In this document: positions 23,593 to 31,849 of the stretch, piece by piece
Layout: each line of letters starts with the position of its first letter
How positions within the stretch are numbered: position 1 is the stretch's first letter
Source of the DNA: Myxococcota bacterium
GTDB taxonomy: Bacteria; Myxococcota_A; UBA9160; UBA4427
Assembly: GCA_029243605.1 (NCBI GenBank)
Contig: JAQWRT010000041.1
Span: forward strand, 1-37,201
Length of the DNA stretch: 37,201 bases
Direction of reading: 5' to 3'
Notes under the pieces: model-generated
Told to the model about the DNA's origin: nothing
Databases searched by the model: none
What the model saw: the letters and a program-made list of their open reading frames with translations, nothing else
Program-made: the position numbers and the translations under genes

Positions 23593-26136
23593 CTAGGGCG
23601 TCGGTCTCCCCGACGCGCCCCGGGCTCGCTGAATGCGGCGCAAGAACGACTGCGCCTCGGCCGAGGTGGGAGCGATTTCGATCCAGCGACCCACCTCTCG
23701 GGAAGCCTCTTCGTAGCGGGCGTCCTGGAAGTAGAAGATCGCGAGGGCCCGGGCGAAGTCGGAATTCTGCGGCTCGATCTCGCCCGCCCGCTCAAGAGCC
23801 CCGAGCGCCTGCTCCCTTTGACCTAGGTGTTGGAGAGCAAGGCCCAGATTATAATGCGGTCGTCCATGCTCGGGTAGCAGAGCCGCCGCCTTCTCAAGCT
23901 CCAGGGTCGCCTCGATCAAACGATCTGAACCGGCGAGCAGCAGCCCGAGTGAATAATGCAACTCGCCCGCGTCCGGATTGAGCGCCGCGCCCCTACGCAA
24001 GACCTCCTCGGCCTCGCCCCCGCGCCCAAGAGAATCGAGCAATCCAGCAAGGTTTGCGACGGCAGGAACGAAGAGGGGATCCTGACTGATCGCCGCACGA
24101 TACTCGGCCTCGGCCTTTTTAAACCGCTTCTGAACTGCATAGAGGCTGGCAAGATTCAGACGTGCCGGGGGCAGATCAGAGTTGGCGATTTGCCCCCTTT
24201 CGTATTCGGCGACCGCGCGCTTCAGGGCTCGGGCCTCTGTCGGGGAGAGCCTTTCGGCGGGAACATCGACCAGAGCCCGCCCGGCCTCGCTCCTCACCGC
24301 GCGCACCGGATCTTCGATCAAAGGCATCAGCAAACCCAAACGCTGGGGACCCGGCAGTTGTGACAGACCAATCACCGCCTGAACCCGGACGAGGGGATCC
24401 GGGTCTTCGAGTGCCCCTGCCAAGGGGCCGAATGCCCCGGAACCCAGCCCGGGCAGAAGCGACACACCCGTGGCGCGCACCATCGACGGGGTAGCCTCGG
24501 ACTCGACCAACGCGCTGATCGAATCCAGCGCACCCGGATCCCATGACCTTCCCTGGTGCAACGCGGTCGCCCACGAAAAACCATGCGTTCTTTTGGGGCC
24601 ATACCAATCCCGGACCTTCCCGGCCGCCCAGCCAGAAGTCTTGTCTGCATGACACCCGCTGCAAGCATTCGGCACGTTCAGAGACTCTGATAAATCAGGC
24701 CGAGGAACTTTCATCCCGTGGTCTCGACGCGGATCGATCCCCATATACGTCGTCTCCGGCATATGGCATGCGACACATTCCGAGCCCTCGCTCCCGGCCT
24801 CATGGCGATGATGGCTCGGTGCGTCGTAGAGCTTGGCCTGAAGGCTTGGAAATTTTTGCGAGGGCTGCTCGCCGTGACACCGGGTGCACAAAGCATTTCC
24901 CTCTGCGCGTAGGCCCAGACCGTGAGGATCGTGACAGTCGCTGCAAGTGACCCCAGCGCGATACATCCGGCTCTGAATAAACGAACCGTAGACATAGACC
25001 TCATCGAGGATCTGACCATCGGGATGATATAGGCCCGGATGGAGGACTTGCGGGAGATAGTCATCGAGAAAGGAGCCACCGAGCGGAGCTTCTCCCGCGA
25101 TGGAAAGACGCCGCGAATGACAGGGCGCGCAGGTCTCGATCTCTTCGTGGGCCGTAGACATCGCCGACGTCTCCAGGAACCCCTTCGCCGACCCGGCTTT
25201 GAGCTTCGCGGTCGGATCCTCGGCAGTCCAGGCCAGATGGCTTTCGCCGGGACCATGGCAAGACTGGCATCCGACATTCAAGGCCGACCAAGTCGTTCGA
25301 TAATGATCGCTTTCCGGATCGTATCCCTTGCGTAGATTCGTCGAGTGGCAATCCGCGCACATTGCATTCCACGATTGATACCGGCCTGTCCAGTGGAAAG
25401 CGTCTCCTGGCGGAGGCGACGAATCCGGATCGATATCGAACCACCGACGACCCACTGCATCCCAAGACGCGCCGAGCACCTGCAGCCGACCCCCGCTTGA
25501 AGGAACCAGATATTGCTGCAAGGGATCGACCCCGAAGGTGTAGAGCACCGGGTACTCGTGCTTCCCTCCGCCAGGAGCCGTCACCTCGGCGAAAAATCCC
25601 CCATCTCTACGAAAGAAACGGAAAGACTCCCCGTTGACTTCGTAGACAGCGTTATCGAAATCGCCCAAAACCGTCTCGTCACCCGCGACCTGCATGGCGA
25701 GGGCATGGTGCGAGTTCGACCACTTCTCTGCCTCCAGCGTATGACAGCCCAGGCACGAAGCCTCATCGACATAGGCCACTCCCTGGGGACCCGCCCCAAG
25801 GACTCGCCCGGGAAGGCTCGCCCCAGGCGCCTCGTGCCCTTTGGCCGGGAGGCTGTCTCCGGCAAGAGATAGCCCGGCGCCCGCGGTGACCAAGAGCATC
25901 ACCCCGACCAGGGCAAAAGAGAAAGTCTGCCTGGAAAGACCTCCTCCAAAAATGCCTCTAGGCAGCGGCCTGGGCGCGCTGGATGAAGAGGCTCCCCAGC
26001 GAGCCGGAGTCGAGAAAAAACTGTCCCGAACGAGTGAGCCGGAATTCGACCCAGGCTTTCGCGCCGCCTTCGGAGGCCGGCGCCCTGCCCTCGTCGATCC
26101 CTCAATCCTCATCCCCTGCAAAATCTCACCCCTCAT
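23593..26136 (-). CDS. Octaheme cytochrome c with HEAT and TPR repeats
   Basis: The long frame gives 847 residues. After a hydrophobic export segment (residues 70-93) come eight CxxCH heme sites at about 128, 260, 290, 336, 398, 417, 454 and 492. Surrounding sequences (VSCLGCH-type start, NAMCADCHSTN, GCQSCHGPGESH) match the cytochrome c554/c-prime multiheme family. Residues about 510-640 hold HEAT-like helices (DPLVRVQAVIGLSQL, DPVRAVRSEAGRALVDV). Residues about 655-835 hold five or so TPR units (HYNLGLALQHLGQREQALGALERA). It probably acts in periplasmic electron transfer, with the repeats as a docking arm. The start is uncertain; ATG 26112 is an alternative to 26136. No partner gene adjoins it. 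Confidence 0.88.
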   Translation of the reverse strand: MRGEILQGMRIEGSTRAGRRPPKAARKPGSNSGSLVRDSFFSTPARWGASSSSAPRPLPRGIFGGGLSRQTFSFALVGVMLLVTAGAGLSLAGDSLPAKGHEAPGASLPGRVLGAGPQGVAYVDEASCLGCHTLEAEKWSNSHHALAMQVAGDETVLGDFDNAVYEVNGESFRFFRRDGGFFAEVTAPGGGKHEYPVLYTFGVDPLQQYLVPSSGGRLQVLGASWDAVGRRWFDIDPDSSPPPGDAFHWTGRYQSWNAMCADCHSTNLRKGYDPESDHYRTTWSALNVGCQSCHGPGESHLAWTAEDPTAKLKAGSAKGFLETSAMSTAHEEIETCAPCHSRRLSIAGEAPLGGSFLDDYLPQVLHPGLYHPDGQILDEVYVYGSFIQSRMYRAGVTCSDCHDPHGLGLRAEGNALCTRCHGEQPSQKFPSLQAKLYDAPSHHRHEAGSEGSECVACHMPETTYMGIDPRRDHGMKVPRPDLSESLNVPNACSGCHADKTSGWAAGKVRDWYGPKRTHGFSWATALHQGRSWDPGALDSISALVESEATPSMVRATGVSLLPGLGSGAFGPLAGALEDPDPLVRVQAVIGLSQLPGPQRLGLLMPLIEDPVRAVRSEAGRALVDVPAERLSPTEARALKRAVAEYERGQIANSDLPPARLNLASLYAVQKRFKKAEAEYRAAISQDPLFVPAVANLAGLLDSLGRGGEAEEVLRRGAALNPDAGELHYSLGLLLAGSDRLIEATLELEKAAALLPEHGRPHYNLGLALQHLGQREQALGALERAGEIEPQNSDFARALAIFYFQDARYEEASREVGRWIEIAPTSAEAQSFLRRIQRARGASGRPTP

Positions 26137-26154
26137 TCACTTGGCGTGGAAAGC

Positions 26155-26376
26155 TCAGCTTGCCAGGAGCTCATCAAGTTTGCCGAGAACTCCCCCACCG
26201 ATCAGACCGTAGTGCTCTGGCGTCGAGGCGACGATCAATCCCTCGTCGGGTAGGCCATGGATCGAAAGTTCTGCGTTCACACCGTGTCGAGCCAGCACCT
26301 CTAATATAAGGGATTTCGGATAAAGAAACGTGCCCTCACAATCCTTCTCTCTTGCATCACCGCCACGACGGCTACT
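26155..26376 (-). other. Short protein-like open frame (possible remnant or small gene)
   Basis: A minus-strand frame of 73 codons is open from just after a TGA (26377-26379) to TGA at 26155-26157. Its second half reads VLARHGVNAELSIHGLPDEG, then LIVASTPEHYGLIGGGVLGK and LDELLAS. The composition and GC-ending codons look protein-like. The only usual start codon is GTG at 26298, giving 47 residues, with no clear ribosome site. It sits between the C25 peptidase and cytochrome genes on the same strand. I do not recognise the family. It could be the end of a decayed gene or a real small protein. Confidence 0.3.
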
Positions 26377-27889
26377 TCAGCCACCTTGTCCGTCTACGAG
26401 TTCCAGGCCTAGGAGTCGAACCTGCCCTTCTGCCTTTAGGCAGCAACTGATACCCACCCATGGCCACAAGTAGAGAAGCCAAAAATGCAACGAAGAACGG
26501 GGTCGTGAGCGGGACATTCTGGGCAGCTGTTGAATAGAGGCTGACCTCCGGATCTCCGTAGAGGTTGAATCCCGTAAAGTTCTGCCAATACCAGCAGCGG
26601 CCATAGAGAGTATGATCGCGCTTGATTTCCATCAACGCCTGCCCGACGCTCTGGCGATCAACCGCCACCTTGCGAGTGAAGGCGTAGCCCATGCCGGCAT
26701 TGCCCGAGAGGTGGGCCGCTGACGACAAGTCGACGGGAGATCCAGGACCGTGGCTGATCACCGTCGCGCCCACCGTCGCAATCGCACCGTTGATGAGCAG
26801 CGAATAACTCAGATTATTCGTCGCACTGGGTTGGGAATTCAGACAGGACGCCTGAAAAGTAATTGCGGGGAATTCATCATCGAGAACCCCAGTCGTTGAA
26901 CTGTTCATCACCGCCTGCGCGCCGATCCCTCCGCCGTGGGTCAGCCAGGTGACGATACCGGGAGTTTCGGCGGTCCAACCGGCCTCGACCTCGGGGACCG
27001 AGCAAATATCGGAATCCGGCGGATCGCTTAACGAGGGGTTGCAGCTTCCAGCCTGTGTACACGCCGCTGAGTCATAGACACGATAAATGGGCGAGAACCC
27101 CTCGCCAAGCAGGAAATCGTCACGGATCGATTCCCCATAGAAGAAGCGATTGGCTCCCTCTGTCGCGATCAGGGCGGAAAGTCGCCACGAGATCGAGGCC
27201 GGTGGCGCACTCTGGTAGGCGATGGTCTTGGCGAGAATATGGTCGAGGTCGAGCATGCCCTGCTCGAAGACGCTTGGGGCCGACGGGGACGAATAGACGG
27301 GGATCCGACCAACGAAGAGTTCGTGCTCCCTCTCCACGCCCCCGATCCCAAAATCGCCGCTGGGGGAGCCGATCGCTGAGCTGTCGCCAAACTCTCCGAA
27401 CTTTCCATCTCCGTCGAGGTCCCAGTTCCCATCGAGTTCGGCGTAGTAGTAGTCCGAGGGCACCGAGGTTTGTGCAAAATCGCAAATCACCGACCCGCCG
27501 ACAGGAGTGGTTCCCACGGCCCCAGTATTCCTCGGATAAAGAAGCTTCATGGGCACAGGGCCCGTGGCCGGCCTGGGATCGCCGATAATCAATAAATACT
27601 CGAAACCTAGAGCGAGTTCTGCGGTGCCCAGAAAGGTCCGTAGCGCCTCGGCTGCGGCATCGCCTGCGAGTCCTGCTCCACCCCAATCGGCCTCGTCGAA
27701 CACATACACGTCAAACCCGCGGCCCTCCTTGTGGAGGACAAAGTCGTCGAGTTGAGCAGAGGCACTTCGAATCGCCGAGGAAGTCACGATGGCATAGCCC
27801 GGTCGATTCGCGCCCTCCGCCATGCCAGCCAGTAGGTTGCTTGTCACTGCCAAAAGGCAAAAGCCAATCCTTATAATCGTTGCCCACAT
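26372..27889 (-). CDS. Gingipain-like peptidase (C25 family) with C-terminal membrane anchor
   Basis: This 505-residue exported protease candidate has a signal peptide (IIRIGFCLLAVTSNLLAGMAEGA) and the C25 caspase-like core. H318 lies in VTWLTHGGGIGAQ and the nucleophile C349 in FQASCLNSQPSATNNLSYSLL, followed by GAIATVGAT. The ending FNLYGDPEVSLY is typical of C25 catalytic domains. After it a hydrophobic helix (TPFFVAFLASLLVAMGGYQLL) and a run of basic residues form a C-terminal anchor resembling a sorting tail, though no PEP motif is present. The ATG at 27889 has GGGTGGGCGG directly before it. Gingipain-type enzymes are often secreted by type IX systems in Bacteroidetes; the different tail here suggests another route. 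Confidence 0.8.
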   Translation of the reverse strand: MWATIIRIGFCLLAVTSNLLAGMAEGANRPGYAIVTSSAIRSASAQLDDFVLHKEGRGFDVYVFDEADWGGAGLAGDAAAEALRTFLGTAELALGFEYLLIIGDPRPATGPVPMKLLYPRNTGAVGTTPVGGSVICDFAQTSVPSDYYYAELDGNWDLDGDGKFGEFGDSSAIGSPSGDFGIGGVEREHELFVGRIPVYSSPSAPSVFEQGMLDLDHILAKTIAYQSAPPASISWRLSALIATEGANRFFYGESIRDDFLLGEGFSPIYRVYDSAACTQAGSCNPSLSDPPDSDICSVPEVEAGWTAETPGIVTWLTHGGGIGAQAVMNSSTTGVLDDEFPAITFQASCLNSQPSATNNLSYSLLINGAIATVGATVISHGPGSPVDLSSAAHLSGNAGMGYAFTRKVAVDRQSVGQALMEIKRDHTLYGRCWYWQNFTGFNLYGDPEVSLYSTAAQNVPLTTPFFVAFLASLLVAMGGYQLLPKGRRAGSTPRPGTRRRTRWLK

Positions 27890-28076
27890 TCCGCCCACCC
27901 TCTTGCCTGCTCTGCATGTGACTTTTTGCCACTCAGCTACTCCTCTACAACCGCTGTGTAGTCCGAAAGTTTCGGAAAAATTCCGCTGGTGTGGCAAAAC
28001 TCCACTTGAGAGATGCTGGGGTGAGCTTCTGGGCTCAGCCTCCCAAAAGGGTGTTTCGCGGGACCCACCAGCAGCT

Positions 28077-28916
28077 TCACCGCATCAAGTCGGCAATCGC
28101 TGCGGGCTGCGTCTCCTTAAGAATCGAATCAACTCGGACCTGAAACATCGCCTTGAACTCTTTCTGCGGAAATATCCAAAATCTGTCAGCCTCGATTCCT
28201 TCCCAGACCCTATGGGCAAATTCTTTAGGCGTCAGACCCTCAGCAACCATGCCCGCGACCTGATCATGAAATTGCTGCTCTGCTTCGCTTGCCAGCTGAT
28301 TCCTCTCCCTAGGGTCGCGCAGCCGATCCGATTCCCAGATCTGAGTATCGACTTCTCCCGGGCAAAGACACGATGCGGTCACGGGCGCCGACTCCAAAGC
28401 CAACTCCTGGAAAAGAGTTTCTGTGATCGCAGACACGGCGTGCTTACTCGCTTGATAAGGCCCCATGAACTGTCCCCCGCCCAGCAGGCCCCCGATGGAG
28501 GAGGTGTTGACGACTCGCCCGGGACTGCCCTGAGCGAGCATTCTCGGGACAAATGCGCGGATACCGTTAACGACACCCATCACGTTGACATTGAGGTTCC
28601 ACTGCCAATCATGCTCCGTCCGCTCCCAGCTCTTTCCATCTACCAGTACGCCGGCGTTATTGAAGAGTAGATTAACCTCGCCGTGCCTCCCCAAGCTGTA
28701 TTCGGCCAGGGATTCCATCGCCGAACCGAGCGTCACATCCGTACTCACGATGTCGATTTCACCCTCGGCGTCGCGCTTCAACGCGGCCAAACCGCTCATA
28801 TCGATGTCTGCGGCGACCACTTTCATTCCGAGGGAGGCCGCGTGGCGCACCAGCCCCGCACCAATTCCACTCGCGGCTCCGGTGATCACGCAAACTTGAT
28901 TTTCCCATTGCTTCAT
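28077..28916 (-). CDS. Short-chain dehydrogenase/reductase (classical SDR)
   Basis: This 279-residue cytoplasmic NAD(P)-dependent oxidoreductase is a classical SDR. The cofactor motif is TGAASGIG (residues 12-19), the structural motif is NNAG (86-89), the catalytic serine is in VVNTSSIGG, and the active-site pair is Y154-K158 in YQASKHA. The C-terminal part with FWIFPQKEFKAMFQVRVDSIL is common in SDRs acting on lipophilic alcohols or ketones. The Asp at the end of strand 2 (ADIDMSG) suggests NAD preference. The ATG at 28916 is preceded by AGGGGAG about 11 bases upstream. The gene stands alone; its substrate is unknown. Confidence 0.9.
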   Translation of the reverse strand: MKQWENQVCVITGAASGIGAGLVRHAASLGMKVVAADIDMSGLAALKRDAEGEIDIVSTDVTLGSAMESLAEYSLGRHGEVNLLFNNAGVLVDGKSWERTEHDWQWNLNVNVMGVVNGIRAFVPRMLAQGSPGRVVNTSSIGGLLGGGQFMGPYQASKHAVSAITETLFQELALESAPVTASCLCPGEVDTQIWESDRLRDPRERNQLASEAEQQFHDQVAGMVAEGLTPKEFAHRVWEGIEADRFWIFPQKEFKAMFQVRVDSILKETQPAAIADLMR

Positions 28917-29164
28917 CAGGATTCATGCTCCCCTAGGATGATTTGACACCCGAGAATAATGATCCGGGGGAAACTGGGCCATCTCGACACAAAAACACCT
29001 CCCGGTAGCGGCAGCTCGACTCCTCCGAACTGGCCAAGATCGGCCCTCTTCCGGGAATTCCACCCCCGATCTCCCACGGGGAGAGCGAGATTAGGCTGGG
29101 CCTTTTCGTTCATCTCACAGGGCTCTACCGGCTTTGCACCCGCGACGTGGCATAATCCCGATCA

Positions 29165-30361
29165 ATGCGTTTTCACGAGAGTCCACTTCTTCGCGTAACC
29201 TGCCTCGCGTTGGGCTTCCTGCTCGGCACCACAAGCATGGTGGGACTAACCATGCTCTCCACCCGTGCCGCATCTCTCGAGCCAGGTAGGTCCAAGCTGG
29301 ACAACCTTGGCGTTATCGAGAGCCGCCTTTCTGCTCTTGCCCGGGAGCGGCAGGAGAATGGTCCGCTACGCGTTGCTTTCTTGGGCGATTCAACTGTTCA
29401 CTCTTCCATTCAAGCGCAAAGCCTTCCCCTCGTTCTGGGCCAGCGCTTGGAGGGCTGGCAGTCCGGAGGCTCTTCAGCCGAGGTCTACAGCCTCGCGTAC
29501 CCTGCTTTAGGGAGCCTCTCTTTCTACTTTCTCGCCCAGGACATCGTTGCGGCAAAGCCCGATGTCATCCTGTGGCAGCTCGCATTCAACCATACCAATG
29601 ACTACTGGCTACGCGGCAATACCCACCATGAGTTAGCTGGACACCTACCGATCTTGGACCTCCTCGAATTCTCCTCTCTTCCCATCCATGAACTCGGTTT
29701 ATCGTTTGACACATTGCTTACCTACAAATTACTCGCCAACCCGACGCTGCGCTCAATCTGGTCCAACCTGATCAACGAGCAATCACGGGTCCAAAAAGTC
29801 CGCGACAAAATCCAGCGGACGTACTCCGGCGAGGGTCAGACTAGTCCCGAGATGATATTTTTCACGATGCAGGCGTTGATCGCTATGGCTGATCATGTGG
29901 TAAAAGTCGATGGTCACGAACGCTTCTCACGCGATCAGAGCATCGATCAACTCGGTGAAGCTCTAAAGGGGATTAGACGCGACCATATTTTACTTCAAGC
30001 CCTCGGCAAGTCTCTCCGGGTTTTTCGCCAGGCCGGGATTCCAGTCGTGACCTATCTCGGTCCAATCAATATCGAGTACCTGCGAAGCCTCAATGTCGTA
30101 GACGAAGAACTCCTGCAGGCCAGCATTCAAGCATACAGAGATGTGGCCCACGATTACGGTGCAAGTTTCCTTGATTTTCACGATATCCTGCCCGACACCG
30201 CATTTTATGATGCGGCAAGCCACTTCCGCCCGACTCCGAGTATCGACCCCAACGCCCGGATAATTGACGGCATTCATCCGTTCCTGGTCGCCGAACTCGA
30301 GCGCATCACTCAGCGTGCAGAAGGCTCCCCACCCGGGATCAATAGCCAGGGCGAGTTCTAG
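29165..30361 (+). CDS. SGNH/AlgX-type accessory protein of an MBOAT acetylation system
   Basis: This 398-residue protein has one N-terminal membrane anchor and an extracytoplasmic SGNH-hydrolase-like domain. S76 lies in AFLGDSTVHSS, and D368 and H371 in DGIHP complete the dyad of block V. Such proteins transfer or remove acetyl groups on exopolysaccharide or cell-wall sugars using acetyl groups delivered by an MBOAT partner. The partner follows after only 6 bp, so the pair is an operon. The ATG at 29165 has no good ribosome site, and a CATAAT box lies 8 bases upstream of the start, so the mRNA may be nearly leaderless. The family call rests on motifs and on the neighbour. Confidence 0.8.
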   Translation: MRFHESPLLRVTCLALGFLLGTTSMVGLTMLSTRAASLEPGRSKLDNLGVIESRLSALARERQENGPLRVAFLGDSTVHSSIQAQSLPLVLGQRLEGWQSGGSSAEVYSLAYPALGSLSFYFLAQDIVAAKPDVILWQLAFNHTNDYWLRGNTHHELAGHLPILDLLEFSSLPIHELGLSFDTLLTYKLLANPTLRSIWSNLINEQSRVQKVRDKIQRTYSGEGQTSPEMIFFTMQALIAMADHVVKVDGHERFSRDQSIDQLGEALKGIRRDHILLQALGKSLRVFRQAGIPVVTYLGPINIEYLRSLNVVDEELLQASIQAYRDVAHDYGASFLDFHDILPDTAFYDAASHFRPTPSIDPNARIIDGIHPFLVAELERITQRAEGSPPGINSQGEF

Positions 30362-30367
30362 ACCGAA

Positions 30368-31774
30368 ATGCTTTTCAATAGCTTCCAATTCGCATTTTTT
30401 CTGGTTTTCGTACTTCTCCTCTACTACGGTCTTCCCCGAAAATTCCAGGGCGCAACGCTCCTCAGTGCCAGCCTGATCTTCTACACATTGTGGACTCCGG
30501 CCTACCTGATTCTCCTTCTCGCCGAAATCGGGGTCAATTATGCACTGCTCCGCGCGATGGTTCGGAGTCAGCATCGCGGGCCCTATTTGGCCGCGGCCAC
30601 TCTCTTCACCCTGGGCCTTCTGGGTTATTTCAAGTACACGGCAATGCTGCTCGAGACCCTGCTTCCCGCCCTGTCGATGGATTTCGGCTGGGGCTTCCCG
30701 ATCCCCGAGGTCCTACTTCCCCTGGGAATATCCTTCTACAGCTTCCAACTCCTCGGGCTGAGCATAGATGCCTACCGAGGCCAACTCGACGAAGTTCCCA
30801 GCTTAAGCCGCTACGCCCTTTTCGTTTGTTTCTTTCCTCAACTCATCGCTGGGCCCATCTTGCGCGGCTCTGAGTTCCTCCCCCAGTTGGAGCATGGAGG
30901 CGAGCCCACCTGGGAGCGTAGTCGTCGAGGGCTTTGGCTCATCGCCATCGGAATCGGAAAAAAGGTCATCGTGGCCGACTTCCTTCTCGCCCCCTTCGTC
31001 GATCAGGTCTTCCAAGACTACGCCCCGGCTTCGAGTAGCTTTCACTGGATTGCGCTCTACAGTTTTGCTTTCCAGATCTACTTTGATTTTTCAGGCTATA
31101 CCGACATGGCGCGCGGAATCGCCTTGCTTCTCGGTTTCGAGTTGCCCATGAATTTCCTTGAGCCCTACCTTTCCAGAAACCCCTCTGAGTTCTGGAGGCG
31201 CTGGCACAAAACACTTTCTCGTTGGCTGGCGGACTACGTCTATATCCCCCTCGGCGGAAACCGGCACGGCCGGTCCCGAACCTATGCGAATCTTGCTCTG
31301 ACCATGCTCCTGGGTGGGCTATGGCACGGGGCAGATTGGACCTTCGTCATCTGGGGGGGGATGCATGGCCTCCTGCTGATCATTCATAGACTTATTCGCC
31401 CGGGCGGCGTCGAGAGAGCAACCCCTCTGAGTTGGCGGGACGCCCCTAAGATCTTCTTTTTCTTCAATTTCGTTTGCCTCCTCTGGGTTTTCTTCCGCGC
31501 GCCCGACCTGGATTTTGCCCTCCGCTATTTCGAGCGACTCTTCACCATCGCAGACCCCGTCGGCTGGCCGCATATCCAAATTTGTATAGTCGGCCTCTGC
31601 ATTGCCCTTCATTTCGCGGAACGGAGCTTCCGAGTACACGCGCTAGCTATCCGCAACCGACTCGGCCAATCCTGGTGGGGCGGCCTGGCTGAAGGCGGCG
31701 TACTCGGCGCACTCATTGGCCTAGCGATTATGGTTGGCGGCGTGGGCGGCGACTTTATCTACTTCCAATTCTGA
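30368..31774 (+). CDS. MBOAT-family O-acyltransferase (AlgI-like)
   Basis: This 468-residue polytopic membrane protein of the MBOAT family is of the AlgI/DltB type. It carries an acyl group, usually acetyl, across the inner membrane for O-acetylation of a polysaccharide. Conserved parts are YFKYTAML, the amphipathic LLPLGISFYSFQLLGLSIDAYRG, FPQLIAGPI, FDFSGYTDMARGIALLLGFELPMNF, RNPSEFWRRWHKTLSRWLADYVYIPLGG with H280, and the catalytic H320 in GGLWHGADWTFVIWGGMHG. A G8 tract lies in the last motif (31353-31360). It is co-transcribed with the SGNH gene 6 bp upstream. The polymer is not encoded in the window. Confidence 0.92.
   Translation: MLFNSFQFAFFLVFVLLLYYGLPRKFQGATLLSASLIFYTLWTPAYLILLLAEIGVNYALLRAMVRSQHRGPYLAAATLFTLGLLGYFKYTAMLLETLLPALSMDFGWGFPIPEVLLPLGISFYSFQLLGLSIDAYRGQLDEVPSLSRYALFVCFFPQLIAGPILRGSEFLPQLEHGGEPTWERSRRGLWLIAIGIGKKVIVADFLLAPFVDQVFQDYAPASSSFHWIALYSFAFQIYFDFSGYTDMARGIALLLGFELPMNFLEPYLSRNPSEFWRRWHKTLSRWLADYVYIPLGGNRHGRSRTYANLALTMLLGGLWHGADWTFVIWGGMHGLLLIIHRLIRPGGVERATPLSWRDAPKIFFFFNFVCLLWVFFRAPDLDFALRYFERLFTIADPVGWPHIQICIVGLCIALHFAERSFRVHALAIRNRLGQSWWGGLAEGGVLGALIGLAIMVGGVGGDFIYFQF
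31353..31360 (+). repeat. G8 homopolymer within the MBOAT coding sequence
   Basis: Eight consecutive G bases code for part of IWGGMHG next to the catalytic histidine motif. A one-base change here would shift the frame and truncate the acyltransferase. Confidence 0.9.
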
Positions 31775-31849
31775 TCCGCCCCGCTTTCGGCACGGGGCAT
31801 CGTTGCATAGGCTTGCCATGGGACTTGGCGGGCAAGTGGAGGGCAAAAC

